Below are positions 11,371 to 22,234 of a stretch of 64,000 nucleotides of DNA, piece after piece. Source of the DNA: Adiantum capillus-veneris (taxonomy: Eukaryota > Streptophyta > Polypodiopsida > Polypodiales > Pteridaceae). The stretch is taken from contig CM043969.1 of the NCBI GenBank assembly GCA_014529385.2, positions 75,560,676-75,624,675 of the forward strand, in the 5' to 3' direction. The position numbers and the translations under genes are program-made. The notes under the pieces were generated by a model that was not told the DNA's origin, did no database searches, and saw nothing but the letters and a program-made list of their open reading frames with translations. How positions within the stretch are numbered: position 1 is the first letter of the stretch; the number at the start of each line of letters is the position of its first letter.

Positions 11371-11444
11371 TGACTAATGACTAAGCCTTTATCTCTTTCT
11401 TCTACCCCATAGTCGAGGACGACTATGATTTCAATAGAGAGGTA

Positions 11445-12006
11445 TGTCATAAAATCTAATATCTAACCAACACAGATGATTTTCTCATATTAAACTGATC
11501 ATTTAATGTGGGAGAATAGACGGGAACAAGGGTTAGAATATAGACATGTTCTTACGGGTCTATCTTGACACGGGCCCAATGGTAAAGGGATCCAAATGAG
11601 AGATGATTTGTGAAAGAGAAAGGCTAGCCAATGGAGCTTAAAGATCTTAGGGTTAGCTTCATTGAAGACCTCCAAAGGTTAGTGTAAAAGTCCTTTGACC
11701 TTAGGTAAGCTAAGGCTGTGCTTGAGGTGGGAACCTTGCCCAAGCTTGAGATGCTTGTCCTGCCTGATGATTGAGATGCTTGAGGTGCTTGAGATGCTTG
11801 ATGAATGAGATGCTTGAGGTTCTTGCCATGCTTGATATGCTAGGGTTGTAATTGAGGTGTGAACCCAACCCAAGCTTGAGGGGCTTAAGGGCCGAGCTTG
11901 TGGTGAGAACTGGGTCCAAGGTTGAGGGGCTTGAGGTGTCACAAAAGTCAACACATATCCCTACAAGGAGGGGGCGAGCCATGCAGGTAGGGGGGGTGGT
12001 TTCTTG

Positions 12007-12044
<38 letters not shown>

Positions 12045-12862
12045 GGGAACCCCTTGCTCAAGAGGCAAGTAGGATACATGTCAAGCCCCTAGCTAGGTTA
12101 CCGTGAAGGAGTGTCCAAAGCCTATCGGTTGATCCCTAGATAGGTCCAATGATAATTTAGTTGATTTAGTTAATTTTTTTGCATTTATCAAGTCCCCTCT
12201 CTCAATAGGGAAAGGGGGACACTTGTCCCAAGGCTACCCTTGTTGCTTTGATATGCATTCTGCATGTGATTGGCCAAGCTTGCAGGGGTCCAATGAGCTT
12301 CCATGTTGAGCTAGAAGAGGGGACGCACCAAAGCAAGAAGGGGGGTTGCTTCGGGGGTATCCTCTCCCACACACACTCACACACACTCTCATTGTGTGAA
12401 GTGCAAAGTGCAAGAGCTTTATCTCCTTCTCCAAGCTAGTAGAGAAGTTGAGAGCCTACACCAACACTCTTGGCTATGGAATGAAAATCCAACCAAGAGC
12501 CATGCTTCAATGCTTAAGCTTTCCATCTTCTCCATCTTCATTACTATGCTATTATGTATGCTAGCAAGAAGAGTGATGATAAGTGATGAACTACTTCTTT
12601 CTCCTATGAATGTTTCTTCTTCCTCTTCCCTACCCTCATTCCCCAGCTCTCTCCACCTTTGAAGGTGTTTGAGGCCCTGGGACTGAGACTTGGAATTGTT
12701 AATGCTTTCTACAAAGTCTATGTTATGCTCATGATGCATGAAGCTTTCCATCTTCATTGCATCACCTAGGTCACAAGGAACACAAAGATTGTATTGTACC
12801 AAGTCTCTTTTGATGGGAGAATCTATAATACAAAAGCCTATTGGAGGGGTGACCGGCTCCAC
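11445..12862 (+). repeat. 3' LTR of element A, left part
   Basis: Starts TGTCATAAAATCT after a purine-rich stretch (aatagagaggta), and matches the start of B's LTR at 20392. It contains a degenerate 10-bp minisatellite (variants of gcttgaggtg, about 11735-11940) and a (CT)n tract at 12008-12042. It is interrupted at tccac (12858-12862) by element E. Confidence 0.8.
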
Positions 12863-13013
12863 TGTTAGACAAGGGGAACTAGAACCTAGGAGTCCACCTC
12901 CCAACCACCCACTATAGCATGGCTCTTAGCCCTTTGCCCTAGTTGGACTACCTTTCCACACTACCTAGCCCGGCCTTGCCCTTGTCTAGTCTGGCCTTGC
13001 CATTGTCCTGACA
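12863..13013 (-). repeat. 3' LTR of element E
   Basis: 151 bp, TG...CA ends. It differs from the other LTR at roughly 14 positions by eye. On the element's strand it is preceded by the polypurine tract (plus strand ctccccccttaagg, 13018-13031). Confidence 0.9.
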
Positions 13014-13111
13014 TTTCTCCCCCCTTAAGGAAGAGTTTTTGTCCTCGAAAACAAAAGTGGCAACTTATTCTTAAGAACACTAATGTTTTCCCACGTAGCA
13101 CCTTCCTCAGG

Positions 13112-16100
13112 TCAATCTTTCCACTTGATTAAGGCTTTTTGACGTACATGATGATGCGTACATAACTCATGATAGTCAAGAATACGTTCAGGTTCATGCA
13201 GTAAGGTAGGAGGTTCAACGAAATCAACCAAAGTGTGTTGGTCAATGACATTGTCGTCCCCATGTAACCGCTTACGTAAACGGCTTACATGAAACACCGG
13301 ATGAATACAAGAATGTGTAGATAGCAATAATTTGCCACCTACTCGCTTGAGTATTTTGAAAGGCCCACAATATCAAGGAGATAATTTAGGTATTGACCCA
13401 ATTTTTAGACTTTTTGAATGTTCTGGCACACGTAAAAATACTTCCTCCCCTTCCTTGAAGGTAACTTGTCAACGTTTCTCATCAGCATACTTCTTATACC
13501 GATCATGCGCTTGTCGGACATTCTAATGAGCGAGTTTCAGCATATCTATGTGGTCTTGGAGACAATCCTTAACCTGTTGGAGCTTTTTGGTTGCCAAACC
13601 CACCGTAACAGGTGACCTAGGTTGAAACCCATACATGAGCATGAAAGGACTAAATCCAGATGTGACATGCTTAGCACTATTATAGGCAAACTCGAGAGTA
13701 GGTAAGTATTCTTCCCAATCTGACTATTTTTTGCTGACATATGCTCTTAACATATCCTCTAGCACTTGGTTAACTCATTTAGTCTGACCATCTGTTTCTG
13801 GATGATCGGTTGTACTGAGGTTTAGTTGTGTACCCAATCGTTTGAACACAAACTTGGGATCACGATCATTGACAATGTTACTTGGAAAACCATACAACTT
13901 GTATAGATTGTCCACAAATAACTTGGCTAGTTCTGGAGTCTTAACCGTTGATTTGGTTGGAATAAACTTTCATAGTTTAGTCAACCGGTCTACAACCACC
14001 CATACCGAGTCATGACCTCGTACAGTGGTAGGTAAACCCACAATAAAGTCCATAGAGATACTTTCCCATTTTCCATTGGGAATCTCCAAAGGATGTAAGA
14101 GTCCTCCTGCTTTCAGGCCCTTTGCTTTGTTAACTTGACATTTTTGGCAATGCAAGACATAAGCTTGAACAAAGCCATGTATACCTCGCCAGTAAAACTG
14201 TCGTCGTATAAGAGCATAAGTTTTTCTAATACCCAGGTGCCCTGCACTTGGACTATCATGACATTCATAAAGAATTTGGCACCAAATGTCTGTGTCCATC
14301 GATACACAAACTCTCCCCTTCTGGAGTAGGTACCCATTGTCGATGGTGAAATGCTTCCATCGTTGTAGTTCATCACTCGATAGAGGAGAACTATGTGTGG
14401 AGGTTAACATTACACTACCATCATTGGAGTGAGAAGGATCCCTCATTTGTACATGGCTCCACACTTTGGAATATGCTTCATCATGCTCATATTTGCCTTT
14501 GAGAGAATCCAAAAATTCACTTCTACGAAGTTCCATGAATAAGAGAGAATTGATCTCCAGCATACGACTTAGAGCGTCGGCCACCACATTGTATCGACCT
14601 TTACAATACCGGAGCTTGGCGTCATATTCCTAAAGAGTCTTGGCCCACCTGGCTTTCCGACCCTTCAAATCCGTTTGTTGTATAAACCATTTGATGCTTT
14701 CATGGTCAAACACAATCTCAAACTGAGCACCATACAAATAATGCCGCCATGTTTTTAAGGCAGACACTATTGCGTAGAGTTCGCGCTCATAAGCAGAGTA
14801 GTTTTGTTGAGCTACATCAAGCTTCTTTCTTTCAAATGCAATTGGTCGTCCGTCTTGTAACAAGACTGCTCCAATAGCACAGTCACTAGCATCCGTTTCC
14901 AAAATGAATGGTTTCAAAGGATCTACAATAGCTAGTATGGGAGCTGTAGCTAATGCATCCTTGAGCGTATCGAAACTGTGTTGTTGAGCGGGTCCCCACT
15001 GAAAAGCTTTGTCTTTGCCTTTTAGTTGATCCGTCATGGGAACAACAATATTAGCATAGTTTTTAATGAACCTTCAGTAAAAACCTGCAAATTCTAAAAA
15101 AATATGTAACTCTTCCAGATTTTTAGGAGAAGGCCATTGTCGGATTGTATCCACTTTGGATTGATCCATATATAGACCATTAGCTGAAATAACATGCCCC
15201 AGATAGTGAATTTCTTCTTTCAGAAAATCACACTTAGATTCCTTGGCATATAGTTTATTTGTTCGTAACAATTCGAACACCTGCTTTAGATGTTGTAAGT
15301 GTTCTTCTTCAGAAGCACTGTAGACTAGAATGTCACGAGAAAAACGATGACAAATTTGCCCAAGTATGGCTTCAAGACACTATCCATAAGTGTCATGAAT
15401 GTTGCGGGCGCATTGGTTAACCCAAAGGGCATCACCAAAAACTCGTAGTGTTGGATCCAAACCTTGTTTGGAATGCAGTTTTGGGTATATCAGCAAGTCG
15501 AATATGGACTTGGTGATAACTTGAACTCAAGTCTATTTTCGTAAAAATGCGATCATGAGTGAGTTTGTCGAACAACTCATCTACTCGTGGCAATGGGTAC
15601 TTGTTCTTAACCGTAACCGCATTTAAGCCACGGTAGTCTACACACATGCGCATACTATCATCTTTTTTCTTCACTAATAGGATAGGAGAAGCCCATGGTG
15701 AAGAACTGGGTTGGATAAACCCCTCTGTTAACGTAGTCAGTAAGCTGACGTTCCACCTCAGTAGCTTTAGAGTAACTCATACGGTAGGGCGGTTTACTGA
15801 CAGGTTTATTGCCTGCAACCACATCGATGCTATGTTGCACCGATCGTGTCGACGGTAATCTTGGTGGCAAATCATTAGGAAAAACATCTTGAAATTCCTT
15901 TAATAATTTTTGTAACTCACTAGCAACGTTTGCTTGTTTGGAAGTAGCCATTGGTGGAAGAGATGAGAGAGAAGCATGAGGCATTGAGGAATGTTCAATA
16001 GATTTAATGTTAGAGAGAAAATGATACAATGAGTAACACAAGAAAACTTGATCTATTTCATTATCAGAAATGAATTGCATAAGCTCAGCTGTACATATCA

Positions 16101-16140
16101 ATGGTGAAGAAGGTACATCATTCTCTCCTAACAACAACAA
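13112..16140 (-). pseudogene. pol of element E: RT, RNase H, integrase, chromodomain
   Basis: Reading down the minus strand: RT at 16140-15075 ([69 protein letters not shown]); the active-site strand reads [10 protein letters not shown], so one expected Asp is missing. RNase H at 15037-14630 (ILETDASDCAIGAVLLQ, YSAYERELYAIV). Integrase from 14587: zinc-binding H...H at HDSPSAGHLGIRKT, C..C at CQKC, core DFIVGLPT. C-terminal part at 13740-13112 ends ILDYHEL...KALIKWKD, a chromodomain-like end that targets integration to chromatin in this group. Several stops and frameshifts break it. Confidence 0.85.
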
Positions 16141-16820
16141 TGTGCACCATGGGATTTGAACATCAAGTTGTTGTGCTCATAGCTATGCTTCAGTGATGGT
16201 CCTAGGCTATGCAACCATTCCCTACCAAGGACCACGTCTGCCTTCTCCATGTTCATAACCTGAAAATCCAAGGATGTGGAGTAACCATGTACTTCCAAGG
16301 GAACAGCTCTAACTTGAGTATCACAGATTTCGGTATCATGTCCATTCATCATTGCTACCTTGTAGCGGTGGGTACTCGGAGTTTGAGGCAATTTGAGTTT
16401 TTTCACCATTACGTAATTGATGAAATTGTGAGTAGCACCATCATCTACCAAGATGTGCACGTTGTGCCCTTGCAGAGATCCGTGCATACGCACTAACTCA
16501 TGTGGTCCGAAGGTCTGTTGCCACATGGAAGGTGTGAGACAGCATTCATGCACCACCTCGGTGTGTGTTACTTCCACTGTAGAAAATCGTGAGGAAGACT
16601 CAAGAGGCAGCAATTGCACAGTGTGCACTGCTTTCTCCTTGCCATGAGCAGCAGATTTCCCCTTGGGACAATCCTTGCTGCCATGACCGCTTCCTAAACA
16701 TTGAAAACATAATTTCTCTTTCTTAGCTTTATCAAAGTCCTCAAGAGAGAGAGGACCTCTGGACCCCTTGCGTTTTTTATATGCTTCTGAATTGGCTACT
16801 ATAAATTTTCTTTTATTGTG
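16128..16820 (-). pseudogene. gag zinc knuckle and protease of element E
   Basis: CFQCLGSGHGSKDC at about 16700 is a CCHC zinc knuckle (C-x2-C-x4-H-x4-C) for RNA binding. The protease follows: HILVDDGATHNFINYVMV (about 16460), where the usual D-S/T-G reads D-D-G, and VVLGREWL (about 16230), the hydrophobic-G motif. The upstream end at about 16820 joins abruptly to sequence of opposite polarity (see 16818-17340), so the apparent N-terminal residues of the open frame are antisense gag and not real. Confidence 0.8.
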
Positions 16821-17340
16821 CCCATACCCAAACCACCGACTTTTAAGGGAGAAGACCGTGATCGCAATAAGGATACAGTGAATATCTTTCTCAGCAAGTG
16901 GGATGGAATTCACGCCTTACGGCGTACTCCGGACACAGTCAGAGCACTGCAAACGAGCCTAACTCTGGAAGGCAAGGCCTACAAATGGTGGATGTCTCTC
17001 AAGGAGAAGAATATCATACCATAGAGTTGGGCAGCTTTTGAAGCTATGTTTTGCAAGGAATTTTTGCCTACAAATGAGGTAGATCGGAATTGGACGGCTT
17101 GGGACACGTGTTCCATGCGCCAATACCCATCATTACTTGAATATATATCTCACTATCGGAATGTTATCCTCAAGTTGGAAGGCTAAGATAACTTTCAGCA
17201 AGTATAGGGATTTATACGTCGTCTAACATCAGAGCTTAAGAAGCACGTCAAGACCCAAGACCCTAAAACACTTGAGGAAGCCATAGTGAAAGCACATATT
17301 CACGATGATCCAGATGAAAAGAAATCACATAATACTCATG
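16818..17340 (+). pseudogene. inverted gag segment inside element E
   Basis: On the plus strand, opposite to everything around it in E, this encodes a retrotransposon gag capsid: PPTFKGEDRD, GKAYKWWMSL, FCKEFLPTNE, FIRRLTSELKKHV. There are stops after KNIIP and LEG. Its N-terminal side abuts the minus-strand zinc knuckle and its C-terminal side abuts the minus-strand gag N-terminus, so the middle of gag was flipped after insertion or the element was assembled that way. The capsid would otherwise lie between the two minus-strand pieces, in the right order for a normal gag. Confidence 0.8.
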
Positions 17341-18031
17341 TGCCTGGTAATACACATGGTAATACACGCACACTGTTTTTCAACAACTCATCCACCTCTT
17401 TTGCAGTGAGAGTGTGCAAAGTATCAGCATGTGGACCTTGTCCTTGATTAAAAGGGCCCTGCCCCTGTGTAGCAACGTGCTCATGCATGTGCGTGTCAGC
17501 AGGACCCTTGGACTGATGTTGCATTAATTGGATCACTAACGTGGATAATTTAGTAACGTTTTCATTTAAAGATTTAAAATTTCCTTCCATGACTGATATG
17601 CGTGTCTAAAGTGCACGAAATTCTTGAATGTCGAGCAATTCATAGGTGCTGTCACCTGCCATAGCGTCACGGGCACTCTCCGTCAGAGCATCTAGCCGTG
17701 AGCCATCATGGGCAGAATCAGGCGTATTTTGCTCGAAATCAAAATTGATATTGATATCTAAATCCATGGCGACACAGTGTAGTGCAAGGAATAGCAAGAA
17801 AAATACCTGATGTACCGCAACTAGCAAATACCTATAAAGAATCCCGTTGATACCGGTAATTAGCCTTGCTAATTTCGTTCGTGCTCCAATTGCCACTAAG
17901 GATGTAATCTTGCTCCGGCTTTCAAGAAAACAATTCAGTAGTGTAGGTGTGTTTGCCTTGAGCACCCGTACTGCACTTGGTTTGTGTATTTTGGATAACT
18001 TGCCGATGACTTGAATGAAGGTACGAAACAA
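17336..18031 (-). pseudogene. gag N-terminal region of element E
   Basis: Two minus-strand open segments separated by a stop: MDLDININFDFEQNTPDSAHD (from about 17768) and MEGNFKSLNENVTKLSTLVI (from 17590), the latter predicted to be helical and Gln/His-rich. The position just upstream of the capsid fits the N-terminal part of gag. Nothing here beyond position and composition identifies it. The segment upstream of 17768 is probably untranslated leader. Confidence 0.5.
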
Positions 18032-18572
18032 GAATATGCAAGATACGCAACAGAAAATAGCACCTTGTCTTTGTATTTCCCGGCCTTGTCCTTGTTTGGC
18101 CCTGTCGGTTTGCCTAGCTTCACCCGAAGCTTCACAAGAGGGAGGGGGGGGCTACCCCACTGTGGGTACCGTCCCTTAGTCGGTGAAAAAACTTGTGGCC
18201 ACTAACCCCCAATGGGTTGGACGCCCACCGGGTGTGAAAAAAGAGCTTCACAGGCTATGGTGGCCTGCAGACAGCGCGAGGGGGGAACTATCTGCTCACC
18301 CCGCCTGCGATGGTGGTCAAGAGCCTCTGTGTCAGGCACGTGAAATGCTCTTCGCAATTGCGCGATGTCGTTAAGCCCAAGAGGGTGCGATTTGCTGCAG
18401 GTCGCTTGTCGACCCCTTGCCCTCGCAAGCGGTGTTGCCCACGTCATTGGATTCGTCGTCCTCCTCACAGGGGGTGAGCTCCACGGCCTCCTTCACCCCG
18501 ACATGCAAAATCATGGAAGAACTTGTGTGGCTCTCCAACACCACGGCTGTGCCTTCCCAAAATTAGAAACCT
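18032..18572 (-). other. leader of element E, GC-rich
   Basis: Between the gag start and primer-binding site. Markedly richer in G and C than the flanks, with short open frames on both strands and no recognised product. Probably the untranslated leader that would hold packaging signals. Confidence 0.5.
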
Positions 18573-18586
18573 TGCTCTTGATACCA
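18573..18586 (-). other. primer-binding site of element E
   Basis: The minus strand reads TGGTATCAAGAGCA, next to the LTR. It resembles the initiator tRNA-Met complement (TGGTATCAGAGC) with one extra A. Confidence 0.75.
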
Positions 18587-18587
18587 A

Positions 18588-18739
18588 TGTTAGACAAAGA
18601 AAACTAGAACCGAGGAGTCCACCTCCCAACCACCCACTATATAGAATGGTTCCTAGCCCTTTGCCCTAGTTGAACTCCCTTTCCACACTGCCTAGCCTGG
18701 CCTTGCCCTTGTCTAGTCGGCCTTGCCGTTGTCCTGACA
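18588..18739 (-). repeat. 5' LTR of element E
   Basis: 152 bp; same TGTTAGACAA...TCCTGACA ends as 12863-13013. Followed by the target duplication tccac at 18740. Confidence 0.9.
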
Positions 18740-18744
18740 TCCAC

Positions 18745-18959
18745 ATAAATCTGGTCCTCAATTTTTGTCAAGTTCTCTAAACTCTCTCTCTTGCAAAAGT
18801 ATTATTCATGCCAAGTTAATTAAGTATTAAGATTATGTTGCTACCATCAATTAAGTTCACCCTCTATGTTTTCAAAGTAGTCTCACAGAAATGCTCTCTT
18901 TAATTCTCCTAATTCCGCTATTCTTAAAGCTCATATTAAAGCTCATAGGCCATTTCCAT

Positions 18960-18962
<3 letters not shown>
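18745..18962 (+). repeat. 3' LTR of element A, right part
   Basis: Continues the LTR interrupted at 12862 (ataaatctggtcctcaa, ttgcaaaagtatt, ttaattaagtatt, ggccatttccattac). The final CA is lost in a CT microsatellite that starts at 18962. Confidence 0.8.
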
Positions 18963-18995
<33 letters not shown>

Positions 18996-19095
18996 TCAAA
19001 ATAAATCACACTACTCGACTACAAACTGGCATTACTCTCCTCTAACCAAAGATCTACCCTCCTCCAACTTTCAAGTAAGCAATGTTGGATGAATG

Positions 19096-19136
<41 letters not shown>

Positions 19137-19267
19137 AAACGGAACGGAATTGAGAAAACAGACCTTACTAGAAGCATATATAAGAAATGTGGTGAATATT
19201 TATATGAAAATGAAGGACAAGAAATGGTGGGTGCAAGCAAATCAGTGAGTACTCAGTAGCATGAGAT
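18963..19267. other. non-coding flank with CT and GA microsatellites
   Basis: (CT)n at about 18962-18990 and (GA)n at about 19099-19132. No gene seen; open frames across the tracts are low complexity. Confidence 0.6.
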
Positions 19268-19700
19268 GAAGGAAGCCTTGTTTTGTTAGAGCATTGCAAG
19301 TAAAGCACAATATAAAAAATGCCAAATTCAAGCATTGTGTTTTCATCTACATGTCTTCTTTGGTGAGAGCATTGAAACAATGTACATGATCAAAGTTGCA
19401 AAAATCAAACATTGTATTTTCATCAAGGGATACGATGACTAATACATAAGTCATGGGTTGAGAGATAAAGAAAGCTATAGACTATATAGGCCATGGTTCT
19501 AAAATTGGTTTAGATGCATTTCTTTATATATAGCTTTTTGCCCTACTTATGGTAAAGGCTTTAGGTTTTGGTTAGCTTTATGATGGTCTTAAATGGTGAT
19601 TCTTTAAATCCTTGTTGGTATCTTTGATGCTAGATTTGAACTTAGAAAAACCACCGTTACACTCATTCCTCAACACATCTCTCTCTCTCTCTCTCTCTCA
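19268..19700. repeat. dispersed repeat R1, copy 4
   Basis: Matches the second half of R1 copies 2 and 3 (gagagcattgcaa, aagcattgtgttttcat, catcaagggatac, gttctaaaattggttta) and ends in a CT tract. Its right flank is the same as in copy 3, so the whole flank was duplicated or belongs to one long repeat. Confidence 0.75.
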
Positions 19701-19985
19701 TATCACACACACACACACATATACACACACATACACACGTGTGTGTAGACTTAGATGGATATATATTTAAACACTTTTTTTGTTTTCTAGTACTCATTTA
19801 CTGAAGTTATAAAAGGTAGGTCATCTTAAATGATTTAACAATTTACACACACACACGCGCGTGCGCGCGCGAACGCACATACGCATGTGCGTGCGCGCAC
19901 TTAGATGGATATATATTTAAGCACTTTCATTGTTTCCTATAGTGAAGCTATAAAAGGTAGGTCATGTTCAATGATTTAACATTTT
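19679..19985. repeat. CT/CA tracts and alternating purine-pyrimidine block
   Basis: (CT)n(CA)n at 19679-19742. A block at 19844-19900 of almost unbroken alternating pyrimidine-purine (ACACAC then CGCGCGTGCGCGCG) is of the kind that can adopt Z-DNA. The gatatatatttaa-ttataaaaggtaggtcat motif lies on both sides, as at 5166-5430. Confidence 0.8.
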
Positions 19986-20391
19986 CTACACTTGTTGAAA
20001 CTTGTTGCCATAGATAGCACCGCCATTGCTTGTGGCGAAAGTCCCACTTGTTCTTATTTATAAACTCTTGATCAATGTGAAAGGTAATTAAAGTAGTTAC
20101 AAAGTAATATTAAATCAACAATAGGTAGCACACCACACCACTTCATGAGCCATATACCCAACATTAATCTTTTACTAGTCTCCTATATGTTTTCAATTTT
20201 GTGTAAATGTAATAGGACTTATTTTTCAAAGTTTTAGCAATAACTTTTGTTTGAAGCAAAATTTGGTCGTTTAAAGGTTTTCATAGTTTAGGAGTTCATT
20301 TTGATTATTCTCCTTCAATTTTAAATTTTTGACTTGGGACACACTTTGGGAACCACTTTTGAGGGTGTTAAGGTCCGATTTTAGAAAAATT
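19986..20391. other. non-coding flank, second copy of 5430-5845
   Basis: Aligns with 5430-5845 and ends in 'ttttagaaaaatttt' where the first copy reads 'ttttagaaaagttttg'. The LTR of element B begins at this point. No gene seen. Confidence 0.65.
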
Positions 20392-21405
20392 TTATCATAA
20401 AATCTAATATCTAACTATACCAAATAATTTTCTCATATTAAACTGATCACTTATTGTGGGAGAATAAACGGGAATAAGAGTTAGAATATAGACATGTTCT
20501 TATGGATCTATCTCAACACGGAACCAAAGTCAATGGGTCCAAATGAGAGATGGTCTGTCAAAGAGCAATGCTAGCTAATGAAGCTTGAAAGACCTTAGGG
20601 TTAGCTTCATTAAAGACCTTCAAAGGTTAGTGTTAAAAGTCCTTAGACCTAGGACCTTAGGCAAGCTAGGGCTATGCTTGAGGTGGGAACCCGGTCCAAG
20701 CTTGAGGTGCTTGTCGTGCTTGCTGACTAAGGTGCTTCAGGTGCTTGTCGTGTTGATGACTAAGTTTGTCGAGGTGCTTCATGACTAAGGTGCTTGAGGG
20801 GCTTAAGGTGTTCCAAAAAGTCAAGCATATCCCTACACATGGGGGGGAGAGCCCAGTAGGGGCATGAGAGAGAGCACACACACACACACACACACACTCA
20901 ATGCAAGCCAAGTCTAAAGAGGCAACAAGGACACATGGCAAGTTCCTCTCCATGTTGCCCTCATAAGGGTGCCTAAAGCCTATTGGTTGGCCTCTAAAGG
21001 GGTTGTCCAATAAGCTTTTATCTAATTAAATTAATTGTTTAAGAATTTATCAAGCCCTCTCTCTCAAAGGGGAAATGAGGAAATTTATCCAAAGGCTACC
21101 TGTATTGCTAGTTGTGACTAAGGCTTGTGATTGGCTAGGCTTGAGAGAGCCAATGAGCCACAAGCATGAGCTAGAAGAGGGGGTCGACTATGCAAGTAGA
21201 GGGCTAGCTTGAGAGGTATTCTCTCTTTCTTGTAAGAATGCTTCTTCTTCCTCTTCCCTACCCTCATTCCCTGCTAGCTCTCTCCACCTTCGAAGGTGTT
21301 TGAGGTCTTGGGACTGAGGCCGAGGAAAGTTAAAGGTTTCATTTAGCAAAGTTACAGGCATAATTGTGGTGCATGAAGCTCTCTAACTTCATTGCACCAT
21401 CAAGG
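20392..21405 (+). repeat. 5' LTR of element B, left part
   Basis: Starts tatcataaaatctaatatc, matching the TGTCATAAAATC start of A's 3' LTR with TG changed to TA. It contains the degenerate gcttgaggtg minisatellite (about 20690-20815) and a CA tract (about 20877-20897). Interrupted at caagg by the copia element. Confidence 0.75.
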
Positions 21406-22170
21406 TGTTAAGTATGGAGCCTGATTTACCCTTGTAATTTTTTGTGGTAAAAGCGCACATTTATAAGGCCCCCATTATGAGGAGAAGCCATCGTGCGTGA
21501 AGGAAAATCACTCACCGGAAACCAAAATTTTCACGGACAAGAATCAGGGGTAACTTTAAAGGCCTCAGGGGCGGAGGCCCCCTCCGCCGCTGCGACTTTT
21601 TTTTTCACTGGAATATTCTTTTTTGCCGGAATATTATGGTCGAACGGTGGCCAGAAAGTGGTCGGAAAACAACCGGTCGGTTGGCCGGTGGTCAGAAGTC
21701 AATGGCCGGTGGCCGGTGTCCGAATTCAAAAGCGGACTTGTCTTCTCAAGGGCGGCCACACATGGGCGGATTGGAGGGTCCGATTTGGACTTATTCGCAC
21801 AAGGGCGGCTACACATGGCTGTCTCTCATTAGAGAGGGCAGCCCTTTTGGCCTATAAAAGGAGGCCATTTCTACACACATTTCATAGTGTGAAGTTGATG
21901 CAACAAAGTGAGTGTGAGGTGGTGAGAGTGAAGCAAGGCGGGAGCTCCATTAAGGGTATAATCCCTTTGTAAACTACTTCTTGTTTTGAAGTACTAAAGC
22001 CATTGAGTGGCTGCTTTCCCGTGGACGTAGCCCACATTGGGTGAACCACGTATATCGTGTGTACTCTCTCTCTCTCTCTCTCTACTCTATAATCTCGTGT
22101 ATATAAATCTGTCTCTCTCCATTAAGTAATCTACTCAATTATCTATTTAGCTACTTCTTATTTCCTAACA
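21406..22170 (+). repeat. 5' LTR of the copia element
   Basis: 765 bp. It has a GC-rich ggccggtgg repeat region (about 21660-21720), a TATA box at 21853, and a CT tract at about 22064-22083. Long open frames across the GC-rich part are artefacts: their shadows shift between the two LTRs. Confidence 0.95.
21853..21859 (+). promoter_or_regulatory. TATA box of the copia LTR
   Basis: tataaaa within ggcctataaaaggagg, conserved in the 3' LTR at 26664-26670. Transcription probably starts some 30 bases downstream, at the beginning of R. Confidence 0.7.
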
Positions 22171-22172
22171 AC

Positions 22173-22185
22173 TGGTATCAGAGCA
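22173..22185 (+). other. primer-binding site (initiator tRNA-Met), copia
   Basis: tggtatcagagca two bases after the 5' LTR. Confidence 0.9.
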
Positions 22186-22234
22186 AGGTTTTCTCGTAGC
22201 TAAATTATCTCAAGGACAGGATTCCTTGAATTGA

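Larger units (their letters stand above)
12863..18739 (-). mobile_element. Ty3/gypsy chromovirus E, minus strand, short LTRs
   Basis: It is bounded by 151/152-bp direct repeats starting TGTTAGACAA and ending TCCTGACA, with the 5-bp target duplication tccac (12858-12862 and 18740-18744) inside the LTR of A. On the minus strand the order is LTR, primer-binding site, leader, gag, protease, RT, RNase H, integrase, chromodomain-like end, polypurine tract, LTR. The domain order and C-terminal chromodomain indicate a chromovirus; very short LTRs recall Reina-type elements but I cannot assign the lineage firmly. Stops, frameshifts and an internal inversion make it defective. Confidence 0.9.
7087..18962 (+). 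mobile_element. Ty3/gypsy element A, truncated and decayed
   Basis: Order: truncated 5' LTR, initiator tRNA-Met primer-binding site, gag, protease, reverse transcriptase, start of RNase H, then a jump over the rest of RNase H and integrase to the 3' LTR. It is the same family as element B: gag and RT regions align closely and B supplies parts lost here. The 3' LTR is split by element E. Frameshifts, an internal deletion and a duplicated RT active-site segment show it is dead. With its insertion removed it is about 6 kb. Confidence 0.85.

Noticed and set aside
18183-18607. Overlapping open frames on both strands
   Set aside because: GC-rich leader of element E with few stops by composition; no domain or conservation seen.
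21493-21972. 159-codon frame in the copia 5' LTR (and its counterpart at 26258)
   Set aside because: It lies in the LTR promoter region, its frame differs between the two LTRs and it encodes no recognised domain.
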